64,000 nucleotides of DNA from Diphasiastrum complanatum. Lineage: Eukaryota > Streptophyta > Lycopodiopsida > Lycopodiales > Lycopodiaceae. How positions within the stretch are numbered: position 1 is the stretch's first letter; the number at the start of each line of letters is the position of its first letter. The notes under the pieces are model-generated. The model made no database searches and was not told the origin of the DNA. It saw nothing but the letters and a program-made list of their open reading frames with translations. Location: assembly GCA_029204225.1 (NCBI GenBank), contig CM055097.1, positions 29,539,785-29,603,784 of the forward strand, written 5' to 3'. Below, in pieces: positions 52,668 to 63,779 of this stretch. A program made the position numbers and the translations under genes.

Positions 52668-52779
52668 GATTCACCTAAACACAAATCAACTTTTGTCCAA
52701 CAGAGTATGATGTACTGCTAATAGATTCACCTAGACACAAATCAACTTTTGTCCAACAGAGTATGATGTACTGCTAATA
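52668..52779. repeat. 56-base tandem duplication upstream of CLC-d visible exon 1
   Basis: 52668-52723 and 52724-52779 are almost identical. They lie 55 bases upstream (on the gene strand) of the exon's splice acceptor. Confidence 0.92.
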
Positions 52780-52831
52780 CAGACACAGCAACAATGGCCT
52801 TTGTTGGTAACTTTTGATAAGGTGATACATT

Positions 52832-53266
52832 GTGAACAAGACCTTCAGAAGTCACACCACCAGAATAGTCAAATATTTATCTGGATTCTGGATACATCTT
52901 CCAACATTGTCGAATATCTATAGTTCTGATTACCAAATTGGGGTCACAGTTCAAAAGCCTGTTGTGAAGACCCTGTTTGGGATCTCGAGCACCGAATTGA
53001 CAATATTCGCTGCTTACCAGCCTGAAATGGATGGTCCAACACAACGAGCCAACAGAACCATCGAGGATATGCTATGGGCATTCTCAACACTTGATCAACA
53101 AACTTGGGATGATTTATTACCATTATCCGAGTTTGCTTATAGCAACTCTCTGAATACAGCATGAAGCCATATTCCACTCTTTTTTATATATGGACAGCAT
53201 CCAAAAATACCCAACATTTGGCATTTACCTTGCAAAATTATATCAAAGTGGAAGGCTGAAGCAGTT
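52832..53266 (+). pseudogene. GYP-0: old Ty3/gypsy integrase fragment, left part
   Basis: Reads FAAYQPEMDGPTQRANRTIE, DMLWAFSTLDQQTWDDLLP and LSEFAYSNSLNTA, then after a stop IYGQHPKIPN, the second half of a gypsy integrase core. It is cut at 53262-53266 by GYP-3; the flank at 63780 onward seems to continue it. Confidence 0.87.
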
Positions 53267-53836
53267 TGTAGGGACTTTCCTTATCCACCTTCAAACCCTA
53301 ATTCCAAGCACATGCAAAGCGATCAAGATATGAAGAGGGTTCTTCTTTCATGTCACATGGTAGTTCACATGGTAGTTCGCTCCCATGAGAGCAAAGCTTA
53401 GAATCATAAATGCTATGATGACAATTGTAACTCTAACACCCATTAACCCTAATTCTCCACGATCAAGCTTACTTTCTCTCTCTCTCTTTTCTCTCACAAA
53501 GATAGCAACAACAATCAAATTCAACAATAAGCAAATCCGACAAATAGAAAGAAAGCAAAAACATGAGAGATCCAATCTCTACCTCCCTTGTTATTTGAAT
53601 TTGAAATTTGGTGAGAAGTACTCCTTTATTCATTAATTTGAGTTTTAGGTCTCTAAAACATTTAACTCCAACAATTGGCCTAAAAGTCTCCTTCATTGCT
53701 ATCGAATAATGAGATAACAATGCGATCACTAGGTTGGACTTAACCGCGCACAGGGTGCCAAATCCCTCACAGTTATTTCCTACTCTAGATCAATCTGATC
53801 TATTTACATGACAAGATGTCACGCCAAACCCCAACA
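53267..53836 (-). repeat. GYP-3 3' LTR
   Basis: 570 bases. Lacks about 150 bases present at 63379-63520 in the other LTR. Confidence 0.93.
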
Positions 53837-55400
53837 GTATACCCCATCAAAACTAGTGACGGTCGCACGGCACCTGCGAACATCGTTTCCTTGTGGACTC
53901 TTGTTGGTTTCATGTCGCTGCTTGATCAAATATGAGGCAGACTTCTCCATGAACTCGAGGCGTTCAAGGTTTTGGTCCCTTGAATGTGGTAAGAAGCAAC
54001 TGTGAGCCCCTTTGATCCATCGTGGGATCGTCCAAATGACGAACTTGCTTTCCCAAGATCCTCTGATCATCGACACGTGATAATACAGCCTTGCCAATGG
54101 TAATTGATCTTGCACATTCCAGGACGCTAACGGCAGTCGAATGCCAAATCAAGCACGAAGTCATCCCATCTGGTCTTTATTGCTGCCAAAAATGTCAGGT
54201 CATGTGCGTACATCACCGACTGCCTCACGGTAGGTCTGGTGACGTCAGATACTCTTGTGCATAATTTTTGCACAATGATCTGCTTCATTGGAGTGCCACA
54301 CTCTGCCCACTTCCTTCGTCTTGGCATCCGAATGTAATACGGATCCACTCTGAGTTAATGTGGACTAGCCGCATAACTTAGGATCGCCTCAGGAGTCGGA
54401 TGAGGAAGGGATGGTCTAGTGCAAATTGCCGTAGGGGTTGTAGCAGCTGCTAGCATTGGTTGCGAAGTTCAACGTCATACCACAAGAGTCGAGAGGGGCG
54501 AAACTATCTCGTTGTGGATACAACACCGAGTTTGTGATGTACTACCTTGTTGAGAGCTGGTCCCTAGTGCATACGTTGAAAGCGCTTCTTCCCACTTGAA
54601 ACCCTTGACCTTGCTAATAATGTAACTGATAAGGCCGACAAGATAAGCCCTACCGCAAACTTCCTTTTGGTATTTGGCTTGATTGCGTTTTTTTGAGCTC
54701 CCCTACAATTGTGTGATGCCAATCGTACGGCTCCAATGTTCCAGCTGCAAACTTGGTATGAGAATCAATAATTCGATGCAGCAGGTAAGAAGCAATGTGT
54801 TCCTTCCTGACGTTCTCTGTTGCAATGAATTCATTGATCAAATGTGCAGCAGCTTGGACAACATGATCCTTGATGGCTTCAATGAGATAACCATCATTGG
54901 TCTACAATTGAGCCACTTTGGAATCCACAAAAGGTGCTATGACAGTATTAGCTACCCTATGGAATGGAAATGACGTTTGCCCGTGACTACACATGGGGCT
55001 GTAAGGGCAGCTTCAAAAACACGCACCTTGTCTGACACTATTTGGTTCTAGACATAAAACTTGCACTTGGCTTCGTTCTAGGTACCAAAAGCCATATACA
55101 TAAATTTTGTGCTAATTTTATTTGAAAAAGACATGGCATGAAGGCCATGTCTTGAGTAGAGGCTCGACAAACTAGAGCCATTCAGCCACTTGTTCAATGC
55201 TAGCCAGAGCAAGGAGATCGTGTTCAGGAGGTACAAGCCTCTGAACCATCGATCGTGGGAAGACTGAGGCTTTAGAACCAAAAGAGGATTGGGTGAAAAC
55301 TGCGTGTTTAGACATATTTGCAAGTAAGAGTGGAGTACAAGAGTGTACACTGTATGCAAAAGGCTAGTTGGAAATTTTGAGAAAAAATTCCGTGAAATGT
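53837..55400 (-). other. GYP-3: degenerate coding-like region between pol and 3' LTR
   Basis: The minus strand carries several pieces in different frames that look protein-like, such as FIATENVRKEHIASYLLHRI (54650-54841), IVSDKVRVFEAALTAPCVV (about 54990-55045) and IRGSWESKFVIWTIPRWIKG (53819-54115). They follow one another in order. The position is where Athila-type elements carry an extra, sometimes env-like, frame. I do not recognise the protein. Confidence 0.45.
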
Positions 55401-55923
55401 TTTTGCAAGAGCTTCGCTAGCATTGGTGCAAAATGAGTCTTTTGGTGAAGGTCCAGACCAATCTGGAGGCTCGACAAGGTGCTGAAGGCACGGTGAGGAT
55501 TGAATCTTTGTCCACTTTGAATCAGGTACTGCATTTAATAACTTTTCTTAGGGTTTCAACCCTTGCCCAGCCTGATTTTGATGTTCTAAATCCATCTTTC
55601 AGGTCGGAAAAAAATTCATAATGACTCCTTGATGCTTGGCGAAGGTTCCAAAGTGACATAGAGTTGAACTCTTGCCTAACAGCTTTTTGAGTACTTCCGA
55701 TGCAAACTAACCTTCACCTGCTTTATTGTAGCTAGAAAACACTGTTTGGAATCAACTACGATCTTGACGAAGGTTGGTTTGACTGTTTGTATCAAAAATT
55801 AGCCATGCTATTGATTTTTTACCCCTTTCTTAGTTGAAAAAATAAAATTTTCTTCATACTTTTGTTCTGATAATCAACAAACATTTTTTTTTCAATGTCT
55901 TTTTCCAAGAAAATAGAAAATAA

Positions 55924-56280
55924 TTAATGAAAAACAACGGAAAAGAAAATCAAAATAAAATAAAAACTACCATATTGGAGCTTAAGTAGGAAGATCAGGC
56001 TGATAAACCTTGCACAATCGGCTGCTGTATCAAAACAAAATCCATCGAGATGTTCCAGTACCACTGCTCCATAAGATAAAATGTCATTGACCCGATATGG
56101 TCCTTCACATGTGAATTTCAATTTTCCCTTGATAAGCTTGGTTTTATACCTCAACGCCAAATCACCCTCTTTCAGATCCTTTTTATGCAATCTTCTATCA
56201 TGCCGAGCTTTCTGGAGAGCTTTCCCAATTGCTAACGCATGAACTGCCATTAATCTTGTTTTACATAACTTATGTAACAT
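55924..56280 (-). pseudogene. GYP-3: integrase C-terminus
   Basis: Encodes ALQKARHDRRLHKKDLKEGD, LALRYKTKLIKGKLKFTCEG and PYRVNDILSYGAVVLEHLDG, the end of a Tat/Athila-type integrase. Confidence 0.88.
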
Positions 56281-56474
56281 TCATGATGCAGCTGTCAACA
56301 GGACATCCAAATTTGACGATAACGTTCTCATACAAGAAATTTGTTGTAGGCTTTGCATCTGCAACCGGCACAGCTCTTGCTTCAACCCATTTAGTCATAT
56401 AGTCAGTAGCTGGATGTATCGGTCCAACGTAATCCAATCCCCACTTTTCAAGCGGTGCTTGTGCTAAAACTAGA

Positions 56475-56678
56475 TCAACGGCTCATTATGTACTTTAGTA
56501 GGTCATCGTACACGTTCACAAACATCAAGGGATTGAATATGCTTCTCCATATCCTTATGAATGGTTGGCCACCAACACCCTGATAGTAAAATTTTATGAA
56601 CCATGATATCAACTGCAAAATGACCTCACCCATTCCATCAGGTGATAACATGATAAGATCTAGTACTTCATGTGACAA
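56475..56678 (-). pseudogene. GYP-3: integrase zinc-finger region remnant
   Basis: Frames here hold GGQPFIRIWRSIFNPL and, in a second frame, LLSGCWWPTIHKDME, the usual stretch after the HHCC His pair. The rest of the core is missing up to 56280. Confidence 0.65.
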
Positions 56679-56989
56679 AATGCATCTTTTGATGCATCAC
56701 TATGAACATGAAACTCAATCGTCCAATTTGGAGCTCGCAAGATTGGTGCAGACATAAAAGCAGTTTTTAATTTCTGGTATGATTCCAACGCTTCTAGTGT
56801 CCAGATCAGAATAATGGTAAAGATAGGACGTGCCAAATCTATGAAGAATAAGATAACAATGAGATAGTAATTCGCATGACCCATGAAGATATAAACTTCC
56901 TGAAATGTGCCTAGAGGAGAAAGATCCATAATCACTCTAAATAGAAAGTCGGTAGCAATGCCATGTCGTGAAATCACATGTCCCAACAC
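56660..56989 (-). pseudogene. GYP-3: RT thumb and RNase H start
   Basis: Reads MLGHVISRHGIATD, IFMGHANYYLIVILFFIDLA, ALESYQKLKTAFMSAPILRA and IEFHVHSDASKDAF, the connection and RNase H opening of gypsy pol. Confidence 0.9.
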
Positions 56990-57540
56990 TATGCCATGTG
57001 TTACCCATATTTGACACTTCTTTGGGTTCAGTGAAATTTGATATTTCCGACACTAAGCAAACACTTTTTCAAGTTGGGTTAAGTGATCTGTATCCATCCC
57101 ATGGACACAAAGGTCATCCAAGTAAATTTCCAAGAATTTTTGCAAGTATTCTTTGGAAGCAAATTGCATAACGCGCTAGAAAGTACTTGGTGCATTGCAT
57201 AATCCAAAAGGCATTACTTTGCATACGTAGGTTCCCCATTCAATGGCGAATGCAGTTTTATGTTGATCTTCATGTGCGATCTTGACTTGATTGTATCCAC
57301 TGAATTCATCTAGAAAACTATATGTTTTAGCCCAGCAATACGATCCAACACACTCTCAGTAAAAGGCAAAGGAAAGTGATTCCACTGTATTCAAGGCCTT
57401 CAGATCAACACAAATTCGCATCTTGCCATTCTTCTTTGGTACGATCATGATTGGTGACGCCCATTTCGTATGCTCAATTTCATAGATGAAATCAACATCC
57501 ATAATCTTTGTAACTCTTTCTTGATCAATTCCGTGTAATT
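56990..57540 (-). pseudogene. GYP-3: reverse transcriptase fingers and palm
   Basis: The minus strand reads WASPIMIVPKKNGKMRICVD, FAIEWGTYVCKVMPFGLCNA, then IYLDDLCVHG, with the YLDD box at 57113-57124, and NPKKCQIW. Stops at two or three places interrupt it. Confidence 0.88.
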
Positions 57541-58077
57541 TGGATTACATCGACAGAATTAGCTCACTTTTGGAACTGCATCTGGTACCAATGGAACTGT
57601 ATGTTGTAATACTGAAGTGGGAATACACTTCAGGTCTTTGTAAGGCCAAGCAAAACAATCTTTGTATTCGACCATCAACTTCCACAACTCTAAAAATTGG
57701 GATGAAGATAAGTTTGTGCTCCCACCTAAATTACCTTTTCTTCTTCACTCGGTTCAGCTAGACTCATTGATTGAGTATGAGTTGGTGCATCATAAACCTC
57801 CAAGTTATCTAGCACATCTTCTTTAGGTTCACGATGAGCTTTTGGCTACATGATTACCACATCATCCAAGGTAAAACTTTTGAAATGCTCTCGCATATCA
57901 TGTTGGACATCATCGTCATTTTCTTGTTCCAAAGGGTTGATCTTGGTTTTACTTTTCAAGTTTTTAGCCATTGGGGATTTTGATTTCAATGATTTATGAC
58001 TCAAGGAATCAAGATCTAGATCCATTTTCTCCTTTGCTATGTCCAATGAACTTGATTCAGCAGCATGTTCACTGATA

Positions 58078-58569
58078 CTAGATAGTAGGACCAACCTTAG
58101 TAACTACCTCATTCAAAGGATTAGTCCATCGAAGAACCTTACTATAATGTTTTTTAGCCTGCTTCTTTGTCATTGTTCCGGAAGGCTTTCCATCTTTCAG
58201 AATAACTACTTTCGGAGGTTTTAGTGGAGGTGGATCTGGAATTGGTTGCATCCAAAATCTAGGTGGATCCATACGCCGCAAGATCTGTTCATCCGTTAGC
58301 TCAACTTCCTCGTTATAAGATAGAGCATGGCTAACCACTATAAGATCATCTTCTATTGGATCTGGGATTGGTTCGTTTGAGATCCAAGCCACATTCATCA
58401 TGTTTACTGCATATGTAATAGTCGTATCAAGATTTCGATCATTGGCAGGTGTAACACTTACTTCTAATATATCATCATGACAAAACATATACCCTACTAT
58501 GCAATTGATCATTGCCAATGATTGATTCCAATTGTGAATCGTAACGAATTCCCAACTGTTTATCTTCAT
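58078..58569 (-). pseudogene. GYP-3: region between protease and RT, open for 163 codons
   Basis: Long open frame ending shortly before RT. Contains acidic stretches (EPIPDPIEDD) and a Pro-rich part (PIPDPPPLKPPK). Its place fits the protease-RT linker of Tat/Athila pol; no domain recognised. Confidence 0.6.
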
Positions 58570-58706
58570 GATCTATTGTGTGATTTGTTGATGAGGAATC
58601 ATCATCACCTTTGTGGAACTGGTTTAACTGTTCATGTAATTGAATCAACTTTGATTGCTTGTTCTCGATTTTCGAAAGTAATCTTGCTTGTTCCCCAGTT
58701 ATGAAT

Positions 58707-59363
58707 TGTGAAAAATTGTCAACTGGTTAAGTTGTCTAATTTGGCAATTTGGAGGCCAAAGTGAATTTTCAACTTAGAGATACATTTCTTTATGTCAATA
58801 AGGACTAAAAATAGTATTTTTAGTATTTTTAACAAGTATATAGGTGGATTAGGTCGAATTTGGACCTACCCTAATTGGTTCGAAGAGATTCGTTGAATCT
58901 AGTCGAGTCATCTAGCTTTTTGGAGAGGTTTCTAGAAACTTTCATAAGTCGATAAGCTTAGGCAAGATGATCCAAATAGGTCAAGAGGCTACTATAAATA
59001 GGCATACAAGTGTAGAAGAAATTGATCTCTCTCTTCTTCTCTCATTCATTCTTATGGAAGATATCTCTTTTGGTTTCTACATCAACTCTTGCATTTTGGT
59101 GGTGATATAGTGAGATCTTGCGTGTAGAATGTTATTTTTCTTAGGAGTTCACAGGTGTGAATATTGATATTGTACGGTTGATGTACGAACAGGGACAGTA
59201 GAATATCATATCTAAGTGTTTATCACAAGTTCTTATTGAGTTTTCATCTTCTATGTGTAGTTGATGCATGTTTTCTACATTTTGTAATGAAGCTAGATGT
59301 GCTCTCTAAATTTGCCAAAGATCAAGGAGCATAATTAGGTCATTTGGATCTGATTTTTTCACA
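58707..59363 (+). repeat. COP-4 5' LTR
   Basis: 657 bases. The last 240 bases match 61571-61792. Confidence 0.9.
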
Positions 59364-59755
59364 TGGTATTAGAGCTTTGTTGCAGGCTATATTTGGAGGA
59401 GAAGCCAATTCTAGTGAGTGATTTGGAGGCGCCATCAATTCTAGGTGTGCTAGATTGATTCCTTGTCAAAATCAAGCATTTTCAAGTGTAGAAAAGGGAT
59501 CTTTGTGATCCAAAGCTCAATTTAGGTAGTAGGCCGATTTTCTTCCCTACTTGTTGGATTGTGGCAAGTTTTGATGCATAAAGAAGGATTTATATCATTC
59601 TTCAAGATTCTATATCAAGTTCCTAGCTTTTGCATGTAGAATTTGTGTGATTCAATATGTGTTTTTGTATAAACCCTAAAGTTTATAGGATTTCTTGATT
59701 TCGAAGTTGTTGAGCTTTTCAAGAGTGTGTTTCAATCTTCGGAGAGTGCAAAAGT

Positions 59756-60115
59756 TCATGATATTGTAGGTTGATCATGTGTTGATGAAGTGTCATCAAT
59801 TCTATGTGTTGGTTTGGCTAGTTTTGTGCAAGAAAGAGATTTGAAAGGCATCCAACAAGTAATTTCCTTAATGCTTTCATCAATACATGCTAACTCATCA
59901 TTGAATGCTTTAACCCTCAAAACAAAAGTATGAGCACTTTCATCCTTCTTTTGTAAACTTTGAAAGATTTGCCTCGTAAGGGTTAGAACCCTTGATGTGG
60001 ACTTGGACTCATAGATTTTCATTAAAGTTTCTCAAGCCTCACTAGATGTAGTGCACTTACCAACTTCCTTGAAAAGTTCATTAGTCACATTCATCTTGAT
60101 CATATGAAGAGCTTT
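59756..60115 (-). pseudogene. COP-4: gag fragment in reverse orientation
   Basis: The minus strand encodes ALHMIKMNVTNELFKEVGK, then after one stop MKIYESKSTSRVLTLTRQIF and FVLRVKAFNDELACIDESIK, a copia gag core. The LTRs, zinc knuckle and protease of COP-4 are on the plus strand, so this piece is inverted relative to its element. Confidence 0.85.
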
Positions 60116-60117
60116 CC

Positions 60118-60711
60118 TTGCCTTCCTATCATCCCTCAATTGTTTGCAAGTGGTCCAAAGGACAAGATCAAGGTGAGCCTTCTACTTTTGTTGGTAAGAA
60201 GAAAGATAGACCAAAAGTAAAATGCTTTTATTGTGGAGTAAAAGGACATTTTGCTAATGAATGTTTTACGAAGCAAAGTGATGAAGGTAACAAGCAAATC
60301 AACTTTACTACTAATGATGAGGATCTGGGTGTTTGTGATTCTCTTATGGTGTGTTCTTCAAGTTCAATATCAAGTGAAGGTGACAAAGATTCATGGTGAA
60401 TTGATAGTGGAGCTAGTTCACACACGACTAGTCACAAGGAGTTCTTTACTTCCTTGGTCACTTATGATGGAGCCAAGAAAGTGACTCACATGGCCAATGG
60501 TGGTGAGTGTGTAATTGAAGGTATTGGTTCAATTCCTATTTGTCTTTCTATTAATAGGAAAGCAAGACTTGACGGTGTTCAATGCATTTCTTCACTTTCA
60601 AAGAATTTGTTAAGTGTTGGTCAAATGATAGAGAAAGGATACATGATAAAGTTTGATGGTGATGCTTGTTTCATTACAAAGGAAGAAATCTTGGTTGCTA
60701 GGGGGCAATAG
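60118..60711 (+). pseudogene. COP-4: zinc knuckle and protease/GAG-pre-integrase start
   Basis: 60118-60399 carries CFYCGVKGHFANEC (60223-60264), a full CX2CX4HX4C knuckle. After a TGA at 60397, IDSGASSH gives the protease active site, and 60454-60711 continues with THMANGGECVIEGIGSI, SLSKNLLSVGQMIEKGYMIK and DGDACFITKEE. A frame shift near 60705 leads to GRLFKLDAFVM. Confidence 0.9.
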
Positions 60712-60966
60712 ACAAGGTAGACTTTTCAAGCTTGATGCTTTTGTTATGGCTAACAAAAAGGATGGAATGGAAAAGGAGATTGGTCTCAACTTTCCAAAGT
60801 TCTCTTTTAGCATCAATAAGATTGGTGGATCTTATGCAAAGTCTAACAAGCTTCCTTATGCTAGATCTAGGTCAAGATCTAATATGCTTCTTGGAGATGT
60901 TCATTTCTGTGCTAACTTGGCTAGCCATGGGGATAATGATGGTTCTTCAATGGTTTTTCATGGCAA

Positions 60967-61539
60967 GTGCAAGCTGCTAAGGGTAAGGAAAGAGCTAACT
61001 TCATCAATGGAGGTGATGAAGGTTCTTTCTTGGAAAAGGTTGTTGCTAATGATTTCTTTGATCATGTGGAAAAAAATAATGATGCTAGGTGCATGCATGA
61101 AAGAAGTGGTTTTTCTACATTTATTTGTGATGAGTCCAAGAAAGTCATTTGTGCGACAAGTGGTGTCACATGTCTTCATAATGAGAGTAGATCAAATGTT
61201 TCTATCATGAGACTTGGTGAGGGAGATAGTCACAAGTCAAGAGGAAGAGAAGTATGTGAAGTGTTCAAAGTAGGATGTACTTTGAATGATGTCATTATGA
61301 ATGATAGTGAAGGAGAATCATTATCATATGAGTCATTACTTAAATCATCGAGTAAAAGTGCATGTTTGGAAAAAGAGAGTACTTCAATCATTCTTATGTT
61401 GAAGGTACTAATGATTTTTGTCATGGCTTCTAATGTTCAAATCATAAGAAGATGCCTTGTCAACAGCTCCAAAATATCAAAAGATGCCTTGTCAACAAAC
61501 AGCTCCAAAAGTATCATAATTTCCATCTTCCCATTCTAA
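60967..61539 (+). CDS. COP-4: 190-codon open frame of unknown function
   Basis: Open for 190 codons in the place where integrase and RT should be. It opens with a Lys-rich stretch, then FINGGDEGSFLEKVVANDFF, several Cys and His residues (FICDESKKVICATSGVTCLH), a Ser-rich acidic part and a hydrophobic tail. It resembles no retroelement domain I know. It may be chance, spacer DNA or captured host sequence. No start context or homolog supports expression. Confidence 0.35.
   Translation: MQAAKGKERANFINGGDEGSFLEKVVANDFFDHVEKNNDARCMHERSGFSTFICDESKKVICATSGVTCLHNESRSNVSIMRLGEGDSHKSRGREVCEVFKVGCTLNDVIMNDSEGESLSYESLLKSSSKSACLEKESTSIILMLKVLMIFVMASNVQIIRRCLVNSSKISKDALSTNSSKSIIISIFPF
61441..61516 (+). 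repeat. Imperfect tandem repeat at the end of the COP-4 frame
   Basis: Two copies of about 33 bases (AGATGCCTTGTCAACA...AGCTCCAAAA) lie side by side near 61450 and 61483. Confidence 0.85.
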
Positions 61540-61570
61540 CTCACTTTCCCCACATTGTGCATCCTCCCAA

Positions 61571-61792
61571 TGTAGAATATTATTTTTCTTATAAGATGAG
61601 TTCACACGTATGAGTACTGATATTGTACGGACAGGGAGAGTAGAATATCATATCTAAGTGTTTATGACAAGTTCTTATTGAGTTTTCATCTTCTATATGT
61701 AGTTGATGCATGTTCTCTACATTTTGTAATGAAGCTAGACGTGCTCTCTAAAATTGCCAATGTCAAGGTCATTTGGAACTTATTTTTTCACA
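61571..61792 (+). repeat. COP-4 3' LTR, 5'-truncated
   Basis: Matches the end of the 5' LTR from TGTAGAAT-TTATTTTTCTTA onward. The internal deletion of the element ran into the LTR. Confidence 0.9.
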
Positions 61793-61794
61793 TG

Positions 61795-62480
61795 AATCAC
61801 TTGAGCAACTCGTAAACAAGGACGACCCAACAAGATTCGATAAACTAACGGTGCATCAAATAAATCCATTACCAAAAAGGTAATGGCAAATTAAACACCT
61901 ACAATTTTTAACAATATGTCTTCTACTACACCTTTTGGTCTAGCACTTGACTAATCCGACAACTTTATTACAAAGTTTGTAGGTTTCAGCTTCGTGAGTC
62001 CCCATTTCACACACAACTTGGAAGAAATAAGATTAACTCCAGATCCACTATTAATCATTGCTGCCTCTTGGTCAAACTGCTTGTGCTTGATTGCAACGTG
62101 ATATTGCGTTGCTCACTGTCCACGCTGCCCCTACATTAAGAATTTCATTTGACTCTTCAAATCCAGCACTATATAAAGGTTCACGTTGGACTTTTGGTTC
62201 TGATTTGGTTAATCGACAAGCTAATACTTCCCTTGCATGAGGCACTATCCGCAAAATTTCTCCAAGAGTTATAGCCATTTTGCAATTAGCTCCATTTGCA
62301 GAATCACTGGTTCAGTCATCTTGAAGGGCTCCTCTCGTTGATGTAACTGTTTGCTTACATCAATTTGTTGATGCGAGCCTTGTAATGGATTCGGCAGATC
62401 TTCAAGAACAATGGGTACAAGTGGATTAAGAGTACCTTCCATTGCTTCTTTTGCTTGAAGATATTTAATCCATTGCCTCA
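61795..62480 (-). pseudogene. GYP-3: gag end and protease region
   Basis: The minus strand reads AAMINSGSGVNLISSKLCV near 62050 (aspartic-protease-like, with Asn where the catalytic Asp should be) and LLGRPCLRVAQVIHV at the COP-4 junction. Upstream frames 62072-62278 and 62269-62481 look like the gag end. Most of gag is missing before the LTR. Confidence 0.78.
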
Positions 62481-63078
62481 TGTTATGATATTTCCTTTTT
62501 TTTATTGGAGATTTAAATAAAACCCAGATGTTGAAGGTTGATTGTTTATTGGTACTGATTATGTAGGTGGTGGATCAGGAACCACTTACTTCTGCTTCTA
62601 AACTCTTGTAACAACCATCACTGGTGCAGCTGGTTCACTTGCTTTCTTTTGAGTTGTGCATGAGCAATACCAATGTAGTGTTGCTCCCGTAAGTGCCATT
62701 GGAAATAGCTTAAGCTTGTCATTAGTGGTGGGTGAAAGTTATTAGCATCCGATGAAAATTTTGCACTCTTTTTCTTCCAAATTGCAAAAACTGAGTGATT
62801 TTTGGTATTTTTCTGATTTTTTGGTTTCCAAACGAATCCTAGTACTGATGTACTATGTCCCCTTCCCTACTCATCAATCACAAGTGATTACAAGCAGGAA
62901 TTCTAATCAAGATCACTCAAATCATCTAAACCTAACCCTAAAACCACCAAAAATGCAAATCTAGCCCTATTATGCCAAAACCAAGATGCCTAAATGCAAG
63001 CTAATGTCCATCCAAGCATCATGATCATGCTAAAAAAATAAAAATAATGGTGTTACTCCTCAGCAACAGAACCGAAAT

Positions 63079-63779
63079 TGTAGGGACTTTCCTTATCCAC
63101 CTTCAAACCCTAATTCCAAGCACATGCAAAGCAATCAAGATATGAAGAGAATTCTTCTTTCATGTCACGAGGTAGTTCGATCCCATGAGAGCAAAGCTTA
63201 GAATCATAATGTTATGCATGCTATGATGACAATTCTAACTCTAACATCCATTAACCCTAATTCTCCACGATCAAGCTTACTTTTCTATCTCTCTTTTCTC
63301 TCACAAAGATAGCAACAACAACCAAATCCAACAATAAGCAAATCCAACAAATAGAAAGATAGCAAAGACATGAGAGATATGGAGAAAGAGGAGAAGCAAG
63401 GACATCTAATTGCCAAAATGGTAGAAGTTCCACCTTCTTTGATTGAACATAAAAAATGAAATACAATGTACCACTATTTAGTGTGGATTTTGGGCATTTG
63501 GCCTCAATGACAATTGGCCAATCTCTACCTCCCTTATTATTTGAATATGAAATTTGGTGAGAAGTACCCCTTTATTCATTAACTTGACTTTTAGGCCTCT
63601 CAAACATTTAACTCCCACAATTGGCCTAAAGGTCTCCTTCATTGCTATCTATTAATGAAATAACAATGTGATCACTGAGTTGGACTTACACACGCAAGGT
63701 GCCAAATCCCTCACACTTATTTCCTACTGTAGACAATATGATCTATTTACATGGTAAGATGTCAAGCCAAACCCCAACA
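63079..63779 (-). repeat. GYP-3 5' LTR
   Basis: 701 bases, the longer of the pair. Confidence 0.93.

Larger units (their letters stand above)
58707..61792 (+). mobile_element. COP-4: Ty1/copia derivative nested in GYP-3
   Basis: A perfect 5-bp target duplication TGAAT (58702-58706 and 61793-61797) borders it. The 5' LTR is 58707-59363 (TGTGAAAAATTG...TTCACA), followed by an iMet-type primer-binding site TGGTATTAGAGC. The 3' LTR is only the last 220 bases (about 61571-61792). Inside are an inverted gag piece, a zinc knuckle and protease in normal direction, then a 190-codon frame of unknown nature. Integrase, RT and RNase H are absent. Confidence 0.92.
53267..63779 (-). mobile_element. GYP-3: Ty3/gypsy element, likely Tat/Athila side, carries COP-4
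   Basis: LTRs 53267-53836 and 63079-63779 (TGTAGGGAC...CCCCAACA) stand inside a perfect 5-bp target duplication CAGTT (53262-53266 and 63780-63784). Minus-strand pol: protease region, linker, RT with YLDD, RNase H start, integrase zinc finger and C-terminus, all with stops. Little of gag is left. No chromodomain is seen, and the site next to the right LTR (GTTGCTGAGGA on the minus strand) resembles the GTTGCCGGGGA primer site of Tat/Athila elements. COP-4 is inserted between protease and RT. Confidence 0.92.

Noticed and set aside
61230-61424. 64-codon minus-strand frame opposite the COP-4 unknown frame
   Set aside because: Shorter, low-complexity and without support; the plus frame is longer and in the direction of the element.
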